Shown here: one piece after another, positions 22,506 through 33,877 of the stretch
How positions within the stretch are numbered: the first letter of the stretch is position 1
How the letters are laid out: the number at the start of each line of letters is the position of its first letter
Source of the DNA: Pinus tabuliformis
Taxonomy: Eukaryota; Streptophyta; Pinopsida; Pinales; Pinaceae
Direction: 5' to 3'
DNA length: 64,000 nt
Assembly: GCA_031772625.1 (NCBI GenBank)
Contig: CM062818.1
Location: 1,679,000,667-1,679,064,666 of the forward strand
Position numbers and translations under genes: made by a program
The notes under the pieces: model-generated
What the model was told of the DNA's origin: nothing
Seen by the model: the letters and a program-made list of their open reading frames with translations, nothing else
Databases searched by the model: none

Positions 22506-24300
22506 TAAGGTCTTTAGCCTTGAAAAGCTGTAAATATTGTGTCTTATTCAGTTTTTAGTATAGCTATAGTAGAATCCATGCCCAATGGAACACTAGGAAT
22601 TTAAGTGCACCCTAAAAAAGAGTAGAAAAAATGGTAGGATGAGTAGATGGCTAAGTAGTTGGATGGTTATAGAATTATGATGAATGATTAGTTGAAATCA
22701 TATCATTTACTTTCATCATCAAGTTACTAAAGTATGGATGACAATGGAACAGTTACAAAGTCAAGTGATTAATTCCCCCCCAATTCATTTTACTTTTTCA
22801 CTAATTTCCCACAAGAAAAAACCAAAGTGTCTGAAACTTTAAGTTAAAGAGGCTCAAAGCATTTCTTTGACTTCTGAAGGGAATAGACCCTTGGCCCAAT
22901 AAATTATGAGGTTTAAGTACTTAGGCCCCCTTACCAGCATTTATTTCCTCCATAACACATGCATTTCACCTAAAAATCCCTTTTCCTAAGGTGAAATCCT
23001 CATTTGCCTAGGAAAGTAGTTAATCCTACACAAAACCCCTTCTTTCTACATAAAAACCCATAAAAAGAGCATTAAGCCTAAGTTAAACACATGAACAAAC
23101 GTGTCAAGACATTATACTTAGTACAATTTGTTCCCATTTTCATTTCATACTAACTTTAATTTTTATTATATTTAACTCCCGAAAAATGCACCCATTTCCC
23201 ATATTTTTAATTAAAATCCCATATGTTAAATATCCTACCCCGATGGTTTAGAATATAAACCATATTAAGTAAATAAATTATATGGATTAATCAATCGATC
23301 TGTGACTAATTAAGAGCCATAACCCCCCCCCCACCCTAGCAAACCAAAAGGGATTAATTAATCAAACAATGATTAATTAATAACCTTCCTCCTATCATAT
23401 CATCCTCGATGTCATTAAGCCACCCTAGCCCTCAATTAAAATCCCGTCGAGCCCCTCCATTAACTCCCCAATCAAATCACACTCCCGATCATTGTACGAT
23501 CTGACCCCTTCAGATCTAATGATTGTCGCTCATATCGGGCAGCCTCCGATGCTGACCTTTACCTACCTGATGTGAGTGGTTTTACTATTCATGCCTTTGC
23601 TACGTGTCACCCTATGAATGGCATCGAACGGACCTCTCCCAATACTACCAAGTCCCCAAAAGTGATGCAATAGATTCCACTTACCGCCTCTATTTACGAC
23701 CTTCACTACACGACAAAACGTCACATCTGTCAGTTGGCACCAACTGTCGCTTTCCCATCAACCCGCCAAAATCATTGACTTTGTGATAAACCTAAAATAC
23801 TCATTATTTTGATTCTTACCAAGGAAAAAGAAAAATCTTCTGTTCTCCATGCAAACCTAGAGTACATTCAAACTATCAACCCACTACCAACTGTTAACCT
23901 CCCGAAGCTACTGAACTCTAGATTACCATTGTAGACCCGTGCACCCCCTGCGAACAGTGCACCAATACCATTAATCCATTCAGACAACTAAAACTAGGTA
24001 TTTACCCTATTTCCGACTACGAAACCCTGTTTCTGTGCCAAACTTGAGCTAAATTGCTTTAAAAATTAAATAATTTAGAAAGTTAAGCTATTTGATAGTC
24101 CTGAGATACTCTGTGATAATCCAATTGTTCCATATTTCCTTGAAATTATTTTCCCCACTTCCTTGAATCCACAAGAACCAAGGATGGATGCCTCAATTGC
24201 TTTGAATGTCATGCCAGTTACTAGTCCCCACAGAGATTTAGACCACCTTCCCCTGGCTGACAAAGATTTCCAAATTAAGGACACCTCACTCTCAAAATCC
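22506..24300 (+). other. A non-coding region downstream of integrase
   Basis: No recognisable gene is present. The stretch is rich in C, A and T with many CCCTT and TTAAT motifs and a C11 run at 23325-23335. From about 23860 fragments of open frame appear (for example NPLPTVNLPKLLNSR) that may be the start of the third A ORF resumed at 34894. Element B begins near 24300. Confidence 0.5.
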
Positions 24301-24302
24301 CC

Positions 24303-26516
24303 TTTGAAACTATTTTAGCTAAGCCAAAGCCAGGTCCGCATGCGGATGGTATCGTGGGGTCTGTAGACTCGACTACAGTGAACTTGTTGAATCAATTGCA
24401 ACAGTTGTCATTACAAACTGCTCCTAACAACCAAGTCACAATGTCTAATCCTCTTGCTTCCCAAAATTCTTCCATTAACGCCGTCCAATCCGATAACCCC
24501 AAAGGAAATCAAAATTCCAATGGGAAAAAGAAAGGACGTGGTAAAAAGAAGAACTCGGATGGGAAGCCCGATGCGAATAAATCCGGCAACAACGCTGGTG
24601 GTGGTAAGGGTGAGTCGAGAAAGAAAGTCAAGTTTCCTTGCAAGTTATGCAGTGGGGACCATCTAACTCATCTTTGCCCTAGAATCGAAGACGCTCAGCG
24701 CTTGTTAGCACAGCAAGGGACTTCTAGTTCGCAAGCTGTGTTGACTAACCCGTTTCCCCAAGGGCAGCAACTTCTTGCTGGCGCAAATTCGAATCCTGGG
24801 ACCTCCTCAGGGGGCAACCAGGAAGGGGAAAAAGCATCAAATGTTTTTATGATGGGTTCAAACGTTAACGTGACTACTTGGTCACGTGAGTATGGTGAAG
24901 CCGAAACATCTAAGGATAAAACGGTTCCCGGAAGTAATGACCTTCATATCGAGCGACCTCCTGTTGAGACTATACCTAGGATACCGAAAGGTTCCGCCAA
25001 ACGCGCGACAATTAACCCCAATGCTAGAGCTGCTCAAAATTACTCCATTGTGGAGGATTTGGCTCAAAGCCCATGTGCTATGTCCGCTTTGGAAGTTCTC
25101 CAGTCGTGTCCGTCTCAGAGAAGTGCTTTACTCTCCGCCATTGGAGCAGTCGATCCAGCTAACTCTCTAGTGCTCTCTTTTGACATGTCAAATGTCAAAA
25201 AGAGACTCCCTCATCATATGGCTTTTCAAGTAAAGTCAACATACCGGAAAATCAATATTTTTCGCACCGTTATAGATGAAGGAGCTTCCACGTGTGTCAT
25301 GTCCATGTCTTGTTGGAAGGCTATTGGTTCACCTTTGGCTGTTCCTTCACCAACCGTCTTAACTGCATTTGATGGCCATTCTCACAAGCCGCATGGGATT
25401 ATCCCGGCCTTTCCTATATGTGTTGGAGGGAAGGTCGTTAATATCGAAGTTGAAGTCGTAGATGCTAACCTAGACTATAATCTCCTATTAGGAAGGAACT
25501 GGGTGTACGAGATGGAAGCCGTTGTTTCGACTCTGTTTCGTGTCATTTGCTTTCCTCATGAGGGGAAAATCGTTAAGGTTGATCAATTGGACTATGCTCC
25601 AATCGATCCTCAAGCAACCTCCGACTCTACTGTTCCTTTGGTGGATAACCCTCGCCCGCCGACTGAGAATTTAGGAGTAGGGATGTATTCCTCATTGATG
25701 GGTACGTTTGATCTTCCCTCTCCTTTTGCAAGAATCAATGCTATTTCATCATCCAAGGAATCTTCTCGAGAGGAGTTCTTCCGAACTCATCATTTTTCCG
25801 ACCCTTGGACCTTGCCTTCACCTACGACCACATTAGTTGAAGGGCAAGTTAATGGAATGGCGTTTCCTATATCTGCAGCTGAGCTTAGATATCAGGCTAT
25901 CGTAGACTCTGCAGATAACCATTCTACTCCCTTTTCCGAAGAGGAGCTAGATGGTCATGTGGCCCCCGCTTGGAGCTTTGATTCTAACTCTGCCTTGGAC
26001 TGCTTAGATTCGGTTCTACCTTCTGAAGAAGCAATCCTCGAAATTATGATGGGTATAAATCGACCTTGGGAAGACTTACACCATCGCTCATATTTTCTTC
26101 CTCCATTGCAGGAAGTAGAATCTAGATTCTCCGAGCTCGTTGGTAGTGATGTTTGTACGGTATCGAACCCTTTGGCTCCAACACACACACGTGTTGAAGG
26201 TAATATGTCGGTAATCTCAAAAACGATACCTATAAACATCTCTAAAAATCCTAACATCATCGAGAATATCTTCATCGGAAGTGAGTGTTCCCCTGAAGAA
26301 ATTCAAATTTACACCGACCTATTCAAGGAATATTGTGATGTATTTGCTTGGTCTTATGAGGAAATGCCCGGCATTGATCCTTCTATAGTCCAACATGAGA
26401 TCAAGACGTACGAAAACGCAAAACCGATTCGTCAAAGGCTTCGGCCGGTTAACCCTAGGAAAGCAGCGGCTATCAAAGCTGAGGTTGAGAAGCTGCTAAG
26501 GGCGGGTTTTATATAG
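24303..26516 (+). CDS. B gag C-terminus, zinc knuckle, protease and reverse transcriptase start
   Basis: The frame is open from before 24354 with no natural ATG start visible, because the capsid part is deleted. A lysine-rich segment precedes a zinc knuckle at 24639 (CKLCSGDHLTHLC, spacing C-X2-C-X3-H-X4-C, one residue shorter than usual and the same in C). The protease active site is DEGAS (about 25275), with LLGRNWVYEMEAVVSTLF later. The start of reverse transcriptase follows (FAWSYEEMPGIDPSIVQHEI). It ends at TAG 26514-26516 where C has TAC (Tyr), a single-base nonsense change in an otherwise open frame. Confidence 0.9.
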   Translation, partial: FETILAKPKPGPHADGIVGSVDSTTVNLLNQLQQLSLQTAPNNQVTMSNPLASQNSSINAVQSDNPKGNQNSNGKKKGRGKKKNSDGKPDANKSGNNAGGGKGESRKKVKFPCKLCSGDHLTHLCPRIEDAQRLLAQQGTSSSQAVLTNPFPQGQQLLAGANSNPGTSSGGNQEGEKASNVFMMGSNVNVTTWSREYGEAETSKDKTVPGSNDLHIERPPVETIPRIPKGSAKRATINPNARAAQNYSIVEDLAQSPCAMSALEVLQSCPSQRSALLSAIGAVDPANSLVLSFDMSNVKKRLPHHMAFQVKSTYRKINIFRTVIDEGASTCVMSMSCWKAIGSPLAVPSPTVLTAFDGHSHKPHGIIPAFPICVGGKVVNIEVEVVDANLDYNLLLGRNWVYEMEAVVSTLFRVICFPHEGKIVKVDQLDYAPIDPQATSDSTVPLVDNPRPPTENLGVGMYSSLMGTFDLPSPFARINAISSSKESSREEFFRTHHFSDPWTLPSPTTTLVEGQVNGMAFPISAAELRYQAIVDSADNHSTPFSEEELDGHVAPAWSFDSNSALDCLDSVLPSEEAILEIMMGINRPWEDLHHRSYFLPPLQEVESRFSELVGSDVCTVSNPLAPTHTRVEGNMSVISKTIPINISKNPNIIENIFIGSECSPEEIQIYTDLFKEYCDVFAWSYEEMPGIDPSIVQHEIKTYENAKPIRQRLRPVNPRKAAAIKAEVEKLLRAGFI

Positions 26517-28997
26517 CCTGTTCCTCTTACGGATTGGGTTTCGAATCCAGTCCCGGTGGACAAAAAGCAAGGAACAATCCGCGTATGCATCGATTTTAGG
26601 GATTTAAACAAGGCTTGTCCAAAAGACAATTACCCCACGCCATTTATTGATCAAATTATTGACGAGTGTGCGGGTAATGCGATTTTCTCCTTTATGGATG
26701 GTTTCTCAGGTTATAATCAAATCTCTATTCGTCCTGAGGATCAGCATAAGACTGCCTTCATATGTCCCTGGGGTACCTTTGCATATCGAAAGATGCCCTT
26801 CGGTCTTAAAAATGCTGGAGCCACCTTTCAGCGGGCCATGTCTTACGCTTTCCACGACATCAAACATATCATCGAGGCATACTTAGATGATCTCGCTGCT
26901 CGTTCTCGAAAGAGAACTGATCATCCTAGTCATCTTCGATTAGTCTTTGAGCGATGTCGTTTTTACAAAATCCGGTTGAATCCTAATAAGTGCGTTTTCG
27001 CGGTTACATCAGGTCGGTTGTTAGGGTTTATAGTTTCCAATGAAGGGATTCGGGTTGATCCCTTCAAGGTTGAGGCAATAGTTCAGTTGCCTCCCCCGTC
27101 TTCAATTCGTCAACTTCAAAGTCTTCAAGGGAAGGCCAATTTCTTAAGAAGGTTTATAGCAAACTATGCCGAGATCACGAAAGGGTTCATGCGTTTGCTA
27201 CGGAAAGGAGTTCCATTCCTGTGGGACGACTTTGCGCAGCGGTCGTTTGATGCTTTGAAAAAGGCATTAGTCTCTGCCCCGCTTTTGAGTCCACCGGATT
27301 ACGGTAGAGACTTCCTTTTATATCTCGCTGCAGCAGAATCTACCATTGGTATGGTTCTAGTTCAGGAAGACGATGCTCTTGTCGAGCACATGATTTATTA
27401 TTTGAGCCGAGGCTTGATAGGCCCTGAACTCCGCTATTCTCCAGTTGAGAAGTTGGCCTTGGCAGCAGTCCATGCTGTCCAGAGGCTCCGTCATTACATT
27501 TTGCTACGCAAAACTTTTGTCTTAGCGGCGGTCAATCCATTCCAATTTGTCCTCAGTAGGCGAGTGATTGGGGGCAAATATAATAGATGGATAGTCATTT
27601 TACAAGAATTCGACCTCGAGTTCTTGTCCGCCAAGTCTAAGAAATCTATGGTCTTCGCGGAGCTAATTTCTGAGCTTCCTTGTGGAGAGGATGTTGTTTA
27701 TGAGGAAAGTCTACCCGACGAACATATATTCCTCATCTCTTCACAAGACCCTTGGTATGGAGATATCATTGTTTATCTCCAGACTTCGAAGTTTCCCTCT
27801 ACTTCCTCCAAGGATGAACGCCGCAAGTTACGTCACCTGGCTAAAAACTATGTTATCATTGGTGACACTTTATACCGTCGAGGGGTTGATTCAATTCTTC
27901 GACGTTGTTTAACCTTAGAGGAAGCAGAGTCTGTTCTTAATGATTGCCACAGTGGAGCTTGTGGTGGTCATCTATCTGGGCTTGCTACAGCCCAGCGCAT
28001 CTTACGTGCCGGCTACTTTTGGCCTTCACTCTTTAAGGACTGTGTGGAAGCGGTAAAACGCTGTCACCCGTGTCAAATTTTTACTCGCAAGATGCGTGCG
28101 CATCCAGCTCCCCTTTTTCCCGTTGTCACCGTCGGTCCCTTTACTAAGTGGGGTATTGATTTTACGACTTGTAATCCGCCTTCAGTGGCAAATCACAAGT
28201 ACATTATCGTGGCTGTAGACTACTTCACGAAGTGGGCTGAAGCCATGCCTACTTATAAGAACGACAGTGACACGGCAGCTTTGTTTCTTTTCAATCAAGT
28301 TATCTCAAGATTCGGTATCCCAAGAGAGATTGTCACTGACCATGGCAGTCATTTCCAAAATCAGCTAATGTCCGAATTGGCTTTTAAATTAGGTTTCCGT
28401 CAAGAGCATTCGTCTCCTTACTATCCTCAGGCCAATGGACAGGTCGAGGCGGTCAATAAAACTCTTAAGACGATACTCCAACGGACAATCAATAAAAATC
28501 GGTCCAATTGGCACATTATGTTGTATCCGGCTCTTTGGGCATACCGAACCTCCGTTAAAACGGCTACTGGTTTTACTCCTTTTCAGTTAGTTTACGAGGT
28601 GGAATCTATCTTTCCGGTTGAATGTGAAATTCCATCTCTGAAATTGGATGTCGAGCTTCTTCCTGAGACTTCGAGTCTCGAGGAGCGCCTAGTTCACCTG
28701 GAACATCTCGATGAGCAGCGTCGAGATGCCGCCACGACGAATGAGGCCCATAAGAAAAGGGTCAAAACTCAGTATGATAAGTCTGTCAGACCTCGTGTCT
28801 TTTCTGAAGGTGACCTTGTCTTGGTCTATGACCAAGATAAGGACGCCTTGGGGGCAGGCAAATTCAAGCCTATGTGGTACGGTCCTTTCATTATCAAACG
28901 AGTCTTAGAAAAAGGATCGTATGAGTTAATTGATTTCGAAGGAAACAAGCTGGCGGAGCCCCGAAATGGGCTCTATTTAAAGAAGTATTTTGCTTAG
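26517..28997 (+). CDS. B reverse transcriptase, native RNase H and integrase
   Basis: This continues in the same frame after the TAG. Reverse transcriptase has VCIDFRDLNKACPKDNYP, FSFMDGFSGYNQI and YLDD at 26880-26891. The native RNase H keeps E (SPVEKLALA) but has Ala for the first Asp (LYLAAAEST) and no ADALS, so it is probably inactive. Integrase has HHCC (HSGACGGHL ... CHPCQIF) and an intact D, D, E set in GIDFTTCNP, VTDHGSHF and NGQVEAVNK, plus a FSEGDLVLVYDQDKDALGAG barrel. It ends at TAG 28995-28997. The reverse transcriptase and integrase motifs look intact, but translation would need readthrough of 26514. Confidence 0.9.
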   Translation, partial: PVPLTDWVSNPVPVDKKQGTIRVCIDFRDLNKACPKDNYPTPFIDQIIDECAGNAIFSFMDGFSGYNQISIRPEDQHKTAFICPWGTFAYRKMPFGLKNAGATFQRAMSYAFHDIKHIIEAYLDDLAARSRKRTDHPSHLRLVFERCRFYKIRLNPNKCVFAVTSGRLLGFIVSNEGIRVDPFKVEAIVQLPPPSSIRQLQSLQGKANFLRRFIANYAEITKGFMRLLRKGVPFLWDDFAQRSFDALKKALVSAPLLSPPDYGRDFLLYLAAAESTIGMVLVQEDDALVEHMIYYLSRGLIGPELRYSPVEKLALAAVHAVQRLRHYILLRKTFVLAAVNPFQFVLSRRVIGGKYNRWIVILQEFDLEFLSAKSKKSMVFAELISELPCGEDVVYEESLPDEHIFLISSQDPWYGDIIVYLQTSKFPSTSSKDERRKLRHLAKNYVIIGDTLYRRGVDSILRRCLTLEEAESVLNDCHSGACGGHLSGLATAQRILRAGYFWPSLFKDCVEAVKRCHPCQIFTRKMRAHPAPLFPVVTVGPFTKWGIDFTTCNPPSVANHKYIIVAVDYFTKWAEAMPTYKNDSDTAALFLFNQVISRFGIPREIVTDHGSHFQNQLMSELAFKLGFRQEHSSPYYPQANGQVEAVNKTLKTILQRTINKNRSNWHIMLYPALWAYRTSVKTATGFTPFQLVYEVESIFPVECEIPSLKLDVELLPETSSLEERLVHLEHLDEQRRDAATTNEAHKKRVKTQYDKSVRPRVFSEGDLVLVYDQDKDALGAGKFKPMWYGPFIIKRVLEKGSYELIDFEGNKLAEPRNGLYLKKYFA

Positions 28998-29098
28998 TTT
29001 TACCAGGCAATGGCTTCTTTGTATTTTATGTATATTTGTACATATCTTATCGAGCGTTTTCTGATATCAGCACTTTTTGTCTGCTTTGGCAGGTGTTG

Positions 29099-29524
29099 AT
29101 GGATGATTTGGTTTATTTTGGATTCGCCGATGGTGCTAGTCGGCACACTCGGAATCTTGCTTCCGCAGCTTGGGTACTTTATTACCCAACTGGTCAGTTG
29201 ATGACATCGAGAGGCGTGTGTATCGGTCCTGCTTCAAATAATATGGCCGAGTATACAGCTGTTATCAATTTATTATCCGAGGCAATCTCTCATGGGATCG
29301 ACTCGTTGGTAGTGTATCTTGATTCTCAATTGGTAGTGTCTCAGTTAAATAACATTTATCGGGTTAGAGATCCATCATTATATCGCCAATATTTAAGGGT
29401 GAGGTTGTTGCAAAGATCATTTATTTACATTAATTATTTGCACATTCCAAGATCTCAAAATTGGTTAGCTGATTCTATCGCTAATCAAGCATTAGACTGG
29501 CATATCAATCATTCATCATCATAA
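29099..29524 (+). CDS. B second RNase H gene, downstream of integrase
   Basis: ATG at 29099 opens a 141-residue frame. All four catalytic positions are present: D in GFADGAS, E in NNMAEYTAV, D in VVYLDSQLVV and D in WLADSIANQ. The ATG lies eight bases after CTGCTTTGGCAG, which looks like a 3' splice site. The same arrangement occurs in C, suggesting expression from a spliced RNA (inference). It is a separate gene rather than part of pol, since the integrase stop and about 100 non-coding bases precede it. It probably supplies the RNase H activity lost in the native domain. Confidence 0.85.
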   Translation: MDDLVYFGFADGASRHTRNLASAAWVLYYPTGQLMTSRGVCIGPASNNMAEYTAVINLLSEAISHGIDSLVVYLDSQLVVSQLNNIYRVRDPSLYRQYLRVRLLQRSFIYINYLHIPRSQNWLADSIANQALDWHINHSSS

Positions 29525-29648
29525 AATCATGCATCAAAAAGTCAAACTGTATATATATATATATATCGCAAAGCGTCTCGAGTGTACATATGTGTGTCCA
29601 AAATATACAAAATTGGGACTCAAATGCCCATAATCATGTCAGGCATAT

Positions 29649-29970
29649 CTAATGCCTCGGCTCTGGATGAGCATCTAAATAACTAACTATAGCAGTGGCC
29701 ACGCGCCGAAAGACGCGAACCCAGTCACGTGGCATCCCAACCACATGATGCTGCATATCTGGAGGAAGGTCCTCTATCTCGGCCATCGGTACTTGGTAGC
29801 TCAATCTCGCCAAGTGTCGCTGGAGGTTGTTGAGCATCCTTTCCGCATTCGCAGCCTCCTCTTCGGCTCCTCGGCCACGCCGTCCATGCCGTGGGAATCC
29901 ATCTGGTCGCACGGGCCCAATGTCTGGAACATGATCATCATATCAGTCATTTGAATCTCATCAAAAAAAA

Positions 29971-30020
<50 letters not shown>

Positions 30021-30941
30021 TCAAAGTTCATCATTATGCTTGAAAAATCCTAAAAATCATAAAATCATAAAAATCAAAAAAATCTTACCGATCTCGCCCC
30101 ATGCTGCGTCTGGTGGTAACACTAGGTCAGGATCTCCTCGGAAATCCAGTCCAGCATAGGGGTAGTCGTCTATGGCGATGATCTGTTGCTCCCACCAAGC
30201 AAAAAAGTCGTCGTCGAATGCATTCCTGGGCACTTCCCCACCCCCCAGACGTTTCATCAAGTCAGCCCACCGGCCCATACGTGGATCACGTGGACTACTG
30301 ATGGGAACTGCTACCCTGGGGCGGAGTGCGGGAACCTTCTCGAAGAAAAACGTGCATAAAATGGTTCCGTACCCAAAGTTCTTGGTCTGTCCCTTCCTGA
30401 TAGAAGCAAGCTGCTCCTTCATGTTGGCAAGTAGAGGAGTACACCAGTCAAACACCGTGGTAAGACAGTCCACTGCTACGCTCATGTTTACCCGTGATGC
30501 CTGATGTAGCGAAGATGACCCGTTCACTCGAGCTATGGTGAACAGGATTATCTGCAGTGACAAACTCGCCACGTGTGGGATCGAGATCTGACTCCCGACC
30601 TTCCGATGACCTGGGCAGTAAAGTTGTACATAGTCGTCCACGCTGAGACTATTCCGGGTCCTTCCCCGGGAGTGGACTACCTCTCCCCTTCGGGAAAGGC
30701 CCGTGATGAAATATATATCTTCCACTTCTATCCTGAGTGGCATCTGATCAATCATAAAAGCTTCTTCCTCGACATCCCAATAATCAATAAGTCTCTCGAG
30801 CAGACGCACATTTGCTTTCATATTCGGCAACTTGAAGAATTTTAGCAATCCGCATCCCCGTAAGGCATCTAATGCCTCATCATTGTCCATAACTTCATTA
30901 TCTACAGCTGAGTGCTCTCTTTCACGCCATGTGAGAGTCAT
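29649..30941 (-). CDS. B antisense gene, two coding exons, 375 aa, function unknown
   Basis: The coding exons are 30941-30089 and 29923-29649, joined across a 165-bp phase-1 intron (donor GATCG/GTAAGA, acceptor TGTTCCAG). ATG at 30941 follows a strong acceptor (TTTTCTTCCAG). A non-coding first exon ends at 31175 with donor TTCCAG/GTAAGC. Recognisable segments are MTLTWREREH at the start, DIYFITGLSRRGEVV near residue 85, and DYPYAGLDFRGDPDLVLPPD at the end of the first coding exon. The homologous gene in C keeps the same exons and phase. Layout (GLL ... LLERL ... W ... DIYFITGL) is reminiscent of the plant mobile domain found in other transposons, but I am not certain. Exon 2 is basic and Arg-rich. 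Confidence 0.8.
29963..30016. repeat. Poly-A / TA microsatellite in intron 2 of the antisense gene
   Basis: About 26 A residues (29963-29988) run into about 14 TA units. On the coding strand this puts a long T run before the acceptor. The C homologue has no such repeat, so it is a later expansion. Confidence 0.9.
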
Positions 30942-31000
30942 CCTGGAAGAAAAAATCTTTTTCATCCATTAGTTTTTTGTATAAAAAATTTTCGCTGCGC

Positions 31001-31080
31001 ACACGCGGTTTACCCTATACACAGTCGCGTGTAGGGCCGTCGTATACGCGATTTATATACATCCAACCCGCGTGTACGCC
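31001..31080 (-). promoter_or_regulatory. CGCGTGTA box cluster in intron 1 of the B antisense gene
   Basis: ACACGCG at 31002, CGCGTGTA at 31026, TATACGCG at 31043 and CGCGTGTA at 31069 form two inverted pairs about 42 bp apart. The whole intron (30943-31174) is otherwise AT-rich. The same core is in the B LTR at 33989-34054. Confidence 0.65.
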
Positions 31081-31288
31081 GCAGAGCAATTTTTTGCAAA
31101 AATCTAACGGTGAAACATTAATTAAACTTCCTAAAAACTATCACAATTGATTGCAAGACAAGTTTAGTGCTTACCTGGAAGTTTTCGGCAAGTTTGAACG
31201 GTTGAATAAGTCACGGGGAAAGTTTGCTCCTTTTGCTCCACAATTTGCTCTCCAAGTCAAACGGTAAAAATGGTAAGTCCAAAATTTC

Positions 31289-31298
31289 TTTTTATAAG
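31289..31298 (-). promoter_or_regulatory. Putative TATA box of the B antisense gene
   Basis: The minus strand reads CTTATAAAAAG, about 120 bases upstream of the exon 1 donor at 31175. It would start transcription near 31260, giving a short 5' UTR exon. This is prediction from sequence only. Confidence 0.45.
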
Positions 31299-31299
31299 T

Positions 31300-33877
31300 T
31301 TTGAAAATGCAAAATTTTTTCAAAATTTTATTTTGTTTGGTTTCATGTCACTTTTAACTTGGGAGCTTGGAATGTCGAGATTGAGTTGTTTTTCAGGACA
31401 TTTTGGACATTTTTCGACGGTTCGAGACGGTTCCATGACTGCTGACCCGTCATGGCAGGTATCGTGTTCTCACTGGCATATAGGTTAGGGACACCATTTT
31501 TCCGTTGCATTATGCATACTAGCCTCCATTTGACCGATACATCTGCCGTAGGGTCGACCCCATCATGTTATGGTTCGCAAGCCATTTTCACTCGCCGATT
31601 CTTTAAATCATGACATGATGGTAGAGCCATCCTTTTACATGGGCATCCTAGTTAGCACCTCACTGACATTTGTTGCCCATGCTGCTTCGTTTTGAGTAGG
31701 CTCGGGAGTCCTCTGTAGTCCCGCCATGACTTATGCATTGAAGACTCATTCTTCTTTGCTTCTTCGCTTCGTTCTGGCCTTATACCCTAGAGGCTCCTAT
31801 GTGTGTTGAGTTATACTTCTGCATTGCATGTTGACCATTTGCACCTTTTGGCCTATAGCCGGCTTCACTTGGACTCGTGTTTAAGCCCACTTTTGACCAT
31901 GACGTCTGCAAAAATCAACCTTGCATACCCTTGACCTCTGCAGCTTGACATACCCAGATCCGTGGAAGGGACATACCTCTGAGTGTCACTGGCCAGTTTT
32001 TCACCTCCCTGCATTGAGCATAGGAACGTTCCTTTCCCAGGACCTAGATCATTTGTTTCACCGACACTCGTTCTTTCCGCTGTACCATAGCATTCTTTTA
32101 TTCTTTTTCCGGCTTATCAGAAAAAGACAAAAAAATTAAATATTCTAAAAAGAGCGGGAACAGGGACATTATTTCCATTTATTGTTGGCAGCTAGAGTCA
32201 GTCGTGTCGCCCTTGAACAAAGCACTCAAAACAAAGTCTCCTCCGCATGGGTGGGATTTAGTTTGACTTAGGTAAGCCATAACCTTGTTATCGAGTCAGT
32301 TCTCCCCCGATTGGTTATCTCTTCCAATCATATGGAGGGTTCGTTCGTGCCTCCTGCATGACGAACTTATACAGATTCATTATATGCTGCCACATAGTCA
32401 CATTGAGTCGTGCTTTTGTTCAAGGGAAGTTAGCCTGAGTCGGCCTTTCTGCGGTGTCTCTTGACTCATTTTTCAGTCGGCCATCCCTGGTTGTCAGTGT
32501 CATGTCTATCATCACATCAGTTATATTGGTCCTTCACTCGTGCCGGTTTGAGAAGGTCCCCATTGACTTCTTGCTGGTGGGTCTTGTCCTTATCGACGAC
32601 GACACATTGCTCTGAGGGCAGACCTAGAGACCGCACCCTGGCCCTATTTTCATTATTGATAGGTCACCTTGTGCTCAGCATCGATCAGTATCATGGGTCT
32701 TTGACTGAGTGGTTTCCCTTGTGTTCGACATCAGCATACATTATCACACATTGGGATTCGTGCAGTACCTTGGTTTCCATTTGACCCTATTGGTGGATAC
32801 CTCGCCTCTGTGTCAGCTTTCATTATTGGTTGGTTCAGAGGGTTTCTGCCGTGCGCTAGCCACATCTTGTGTACGCCGGAAACGTACTTCGGTTGGGTTA
32901 CTACATCTTTTTCGTCCGATTCCTTCCACATTATTGGCCTACGGGTTACACTCGCGCTAGATTGATGGAGGATGCCTTAATGCCTTCCTTCTAGCGGATC
33001 TTTCCCTATCGACTCCGACTCATTGCTCTGGGGCAAAGATCTAGAGTCCATTTGGCAGTACCTTGGGGTTTGCAGTCATTAGTGGCAGATTCCTCGCTAT
33101 CGACAGTGGGAAACCATCATTGTCTCCTGATTGATAGATTCTTACAGGTGTTCGACTTCAGCTCATCTATTCACACTTGTTAGATTGTACTGGGTACCTT
33201 GACGCTCATTATCATTATCGGTGAGTAGTCTCGCGTTTGTTAACGGTATACATCAATGACCGGTAATCAAACGATTTCTCACATGGTCGACTTCAGATCA
33301 TTTATTCCCATGGTGTAGAAATGTACCACGGCGGTCGGTGAAGACCTCAGGTTGTATCAGCATTCATTGGTTCACTTGACAGTTGCTCCTGTTGCTGCTA
33401 GTTGATACCATTCCACCTTATATGTTGCAGTCAGTCATGGCGACATTCTATATGCTGGCACCTGAGTTTGCAGTGTAGTACCATCCTATTCCATCATGTT
33501 CAGTTGGTACCTTATGGGATCAGTCTTTGATTTCAGTGATCCGTTGCATCTTTCAGCATCATTGACAGTTTTATATGTGATATTCAGACATGTACTTACT
33601 CATTATGATCAGATGATCCATTATGTATTTTACAGTCATTTATACTTGTATACTTAGTGGATCCGCTTGTACTTGATATGCGGACATGCTTTACTTTTCC
33701 TGAGCATGGGTATGCCCGCCTCAGACAGTGTTTCTTTCTGATCTCCTTTCGGTGGCTTGGCAGGCTGAATTCTGGTGAAGTCCTCCTCGGTTTTTCGGCA
33801 GAGTTCCTTTCCGTGTACTTACTTAATGTATTTCGGCCATCATGTTCCCCTTCTGACCTCATACATTAGGGGGCATC
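31300..33877 (+). other. B untranslated tract between antisense gene and 3' LTR
   Basis: About 2.6 kb without a credible gene, made of diverged repeating segments rich in C and T. Examples are CATTGCTCTGGGGCAAAGATCTAGAG near 33020 and its relative near 32607. Parts align with C: GCGTTTGTTAACGGT at 33232 with GCGCTTGTTAACGGT at 52027, and TGAGCATGGGTATGCCCGCC at 33701 with the start of a like segment at 52317. It ends at the polypurine tract TTAGGGGGCATC. Confidence 0.65.

Noticed and set aside
24354..24356. GTG or a nearby ATG as the start of B gag
   Set aside because: The frame is open upstream and gag-like residues precede it. The true start was lost with the 5' end of B.
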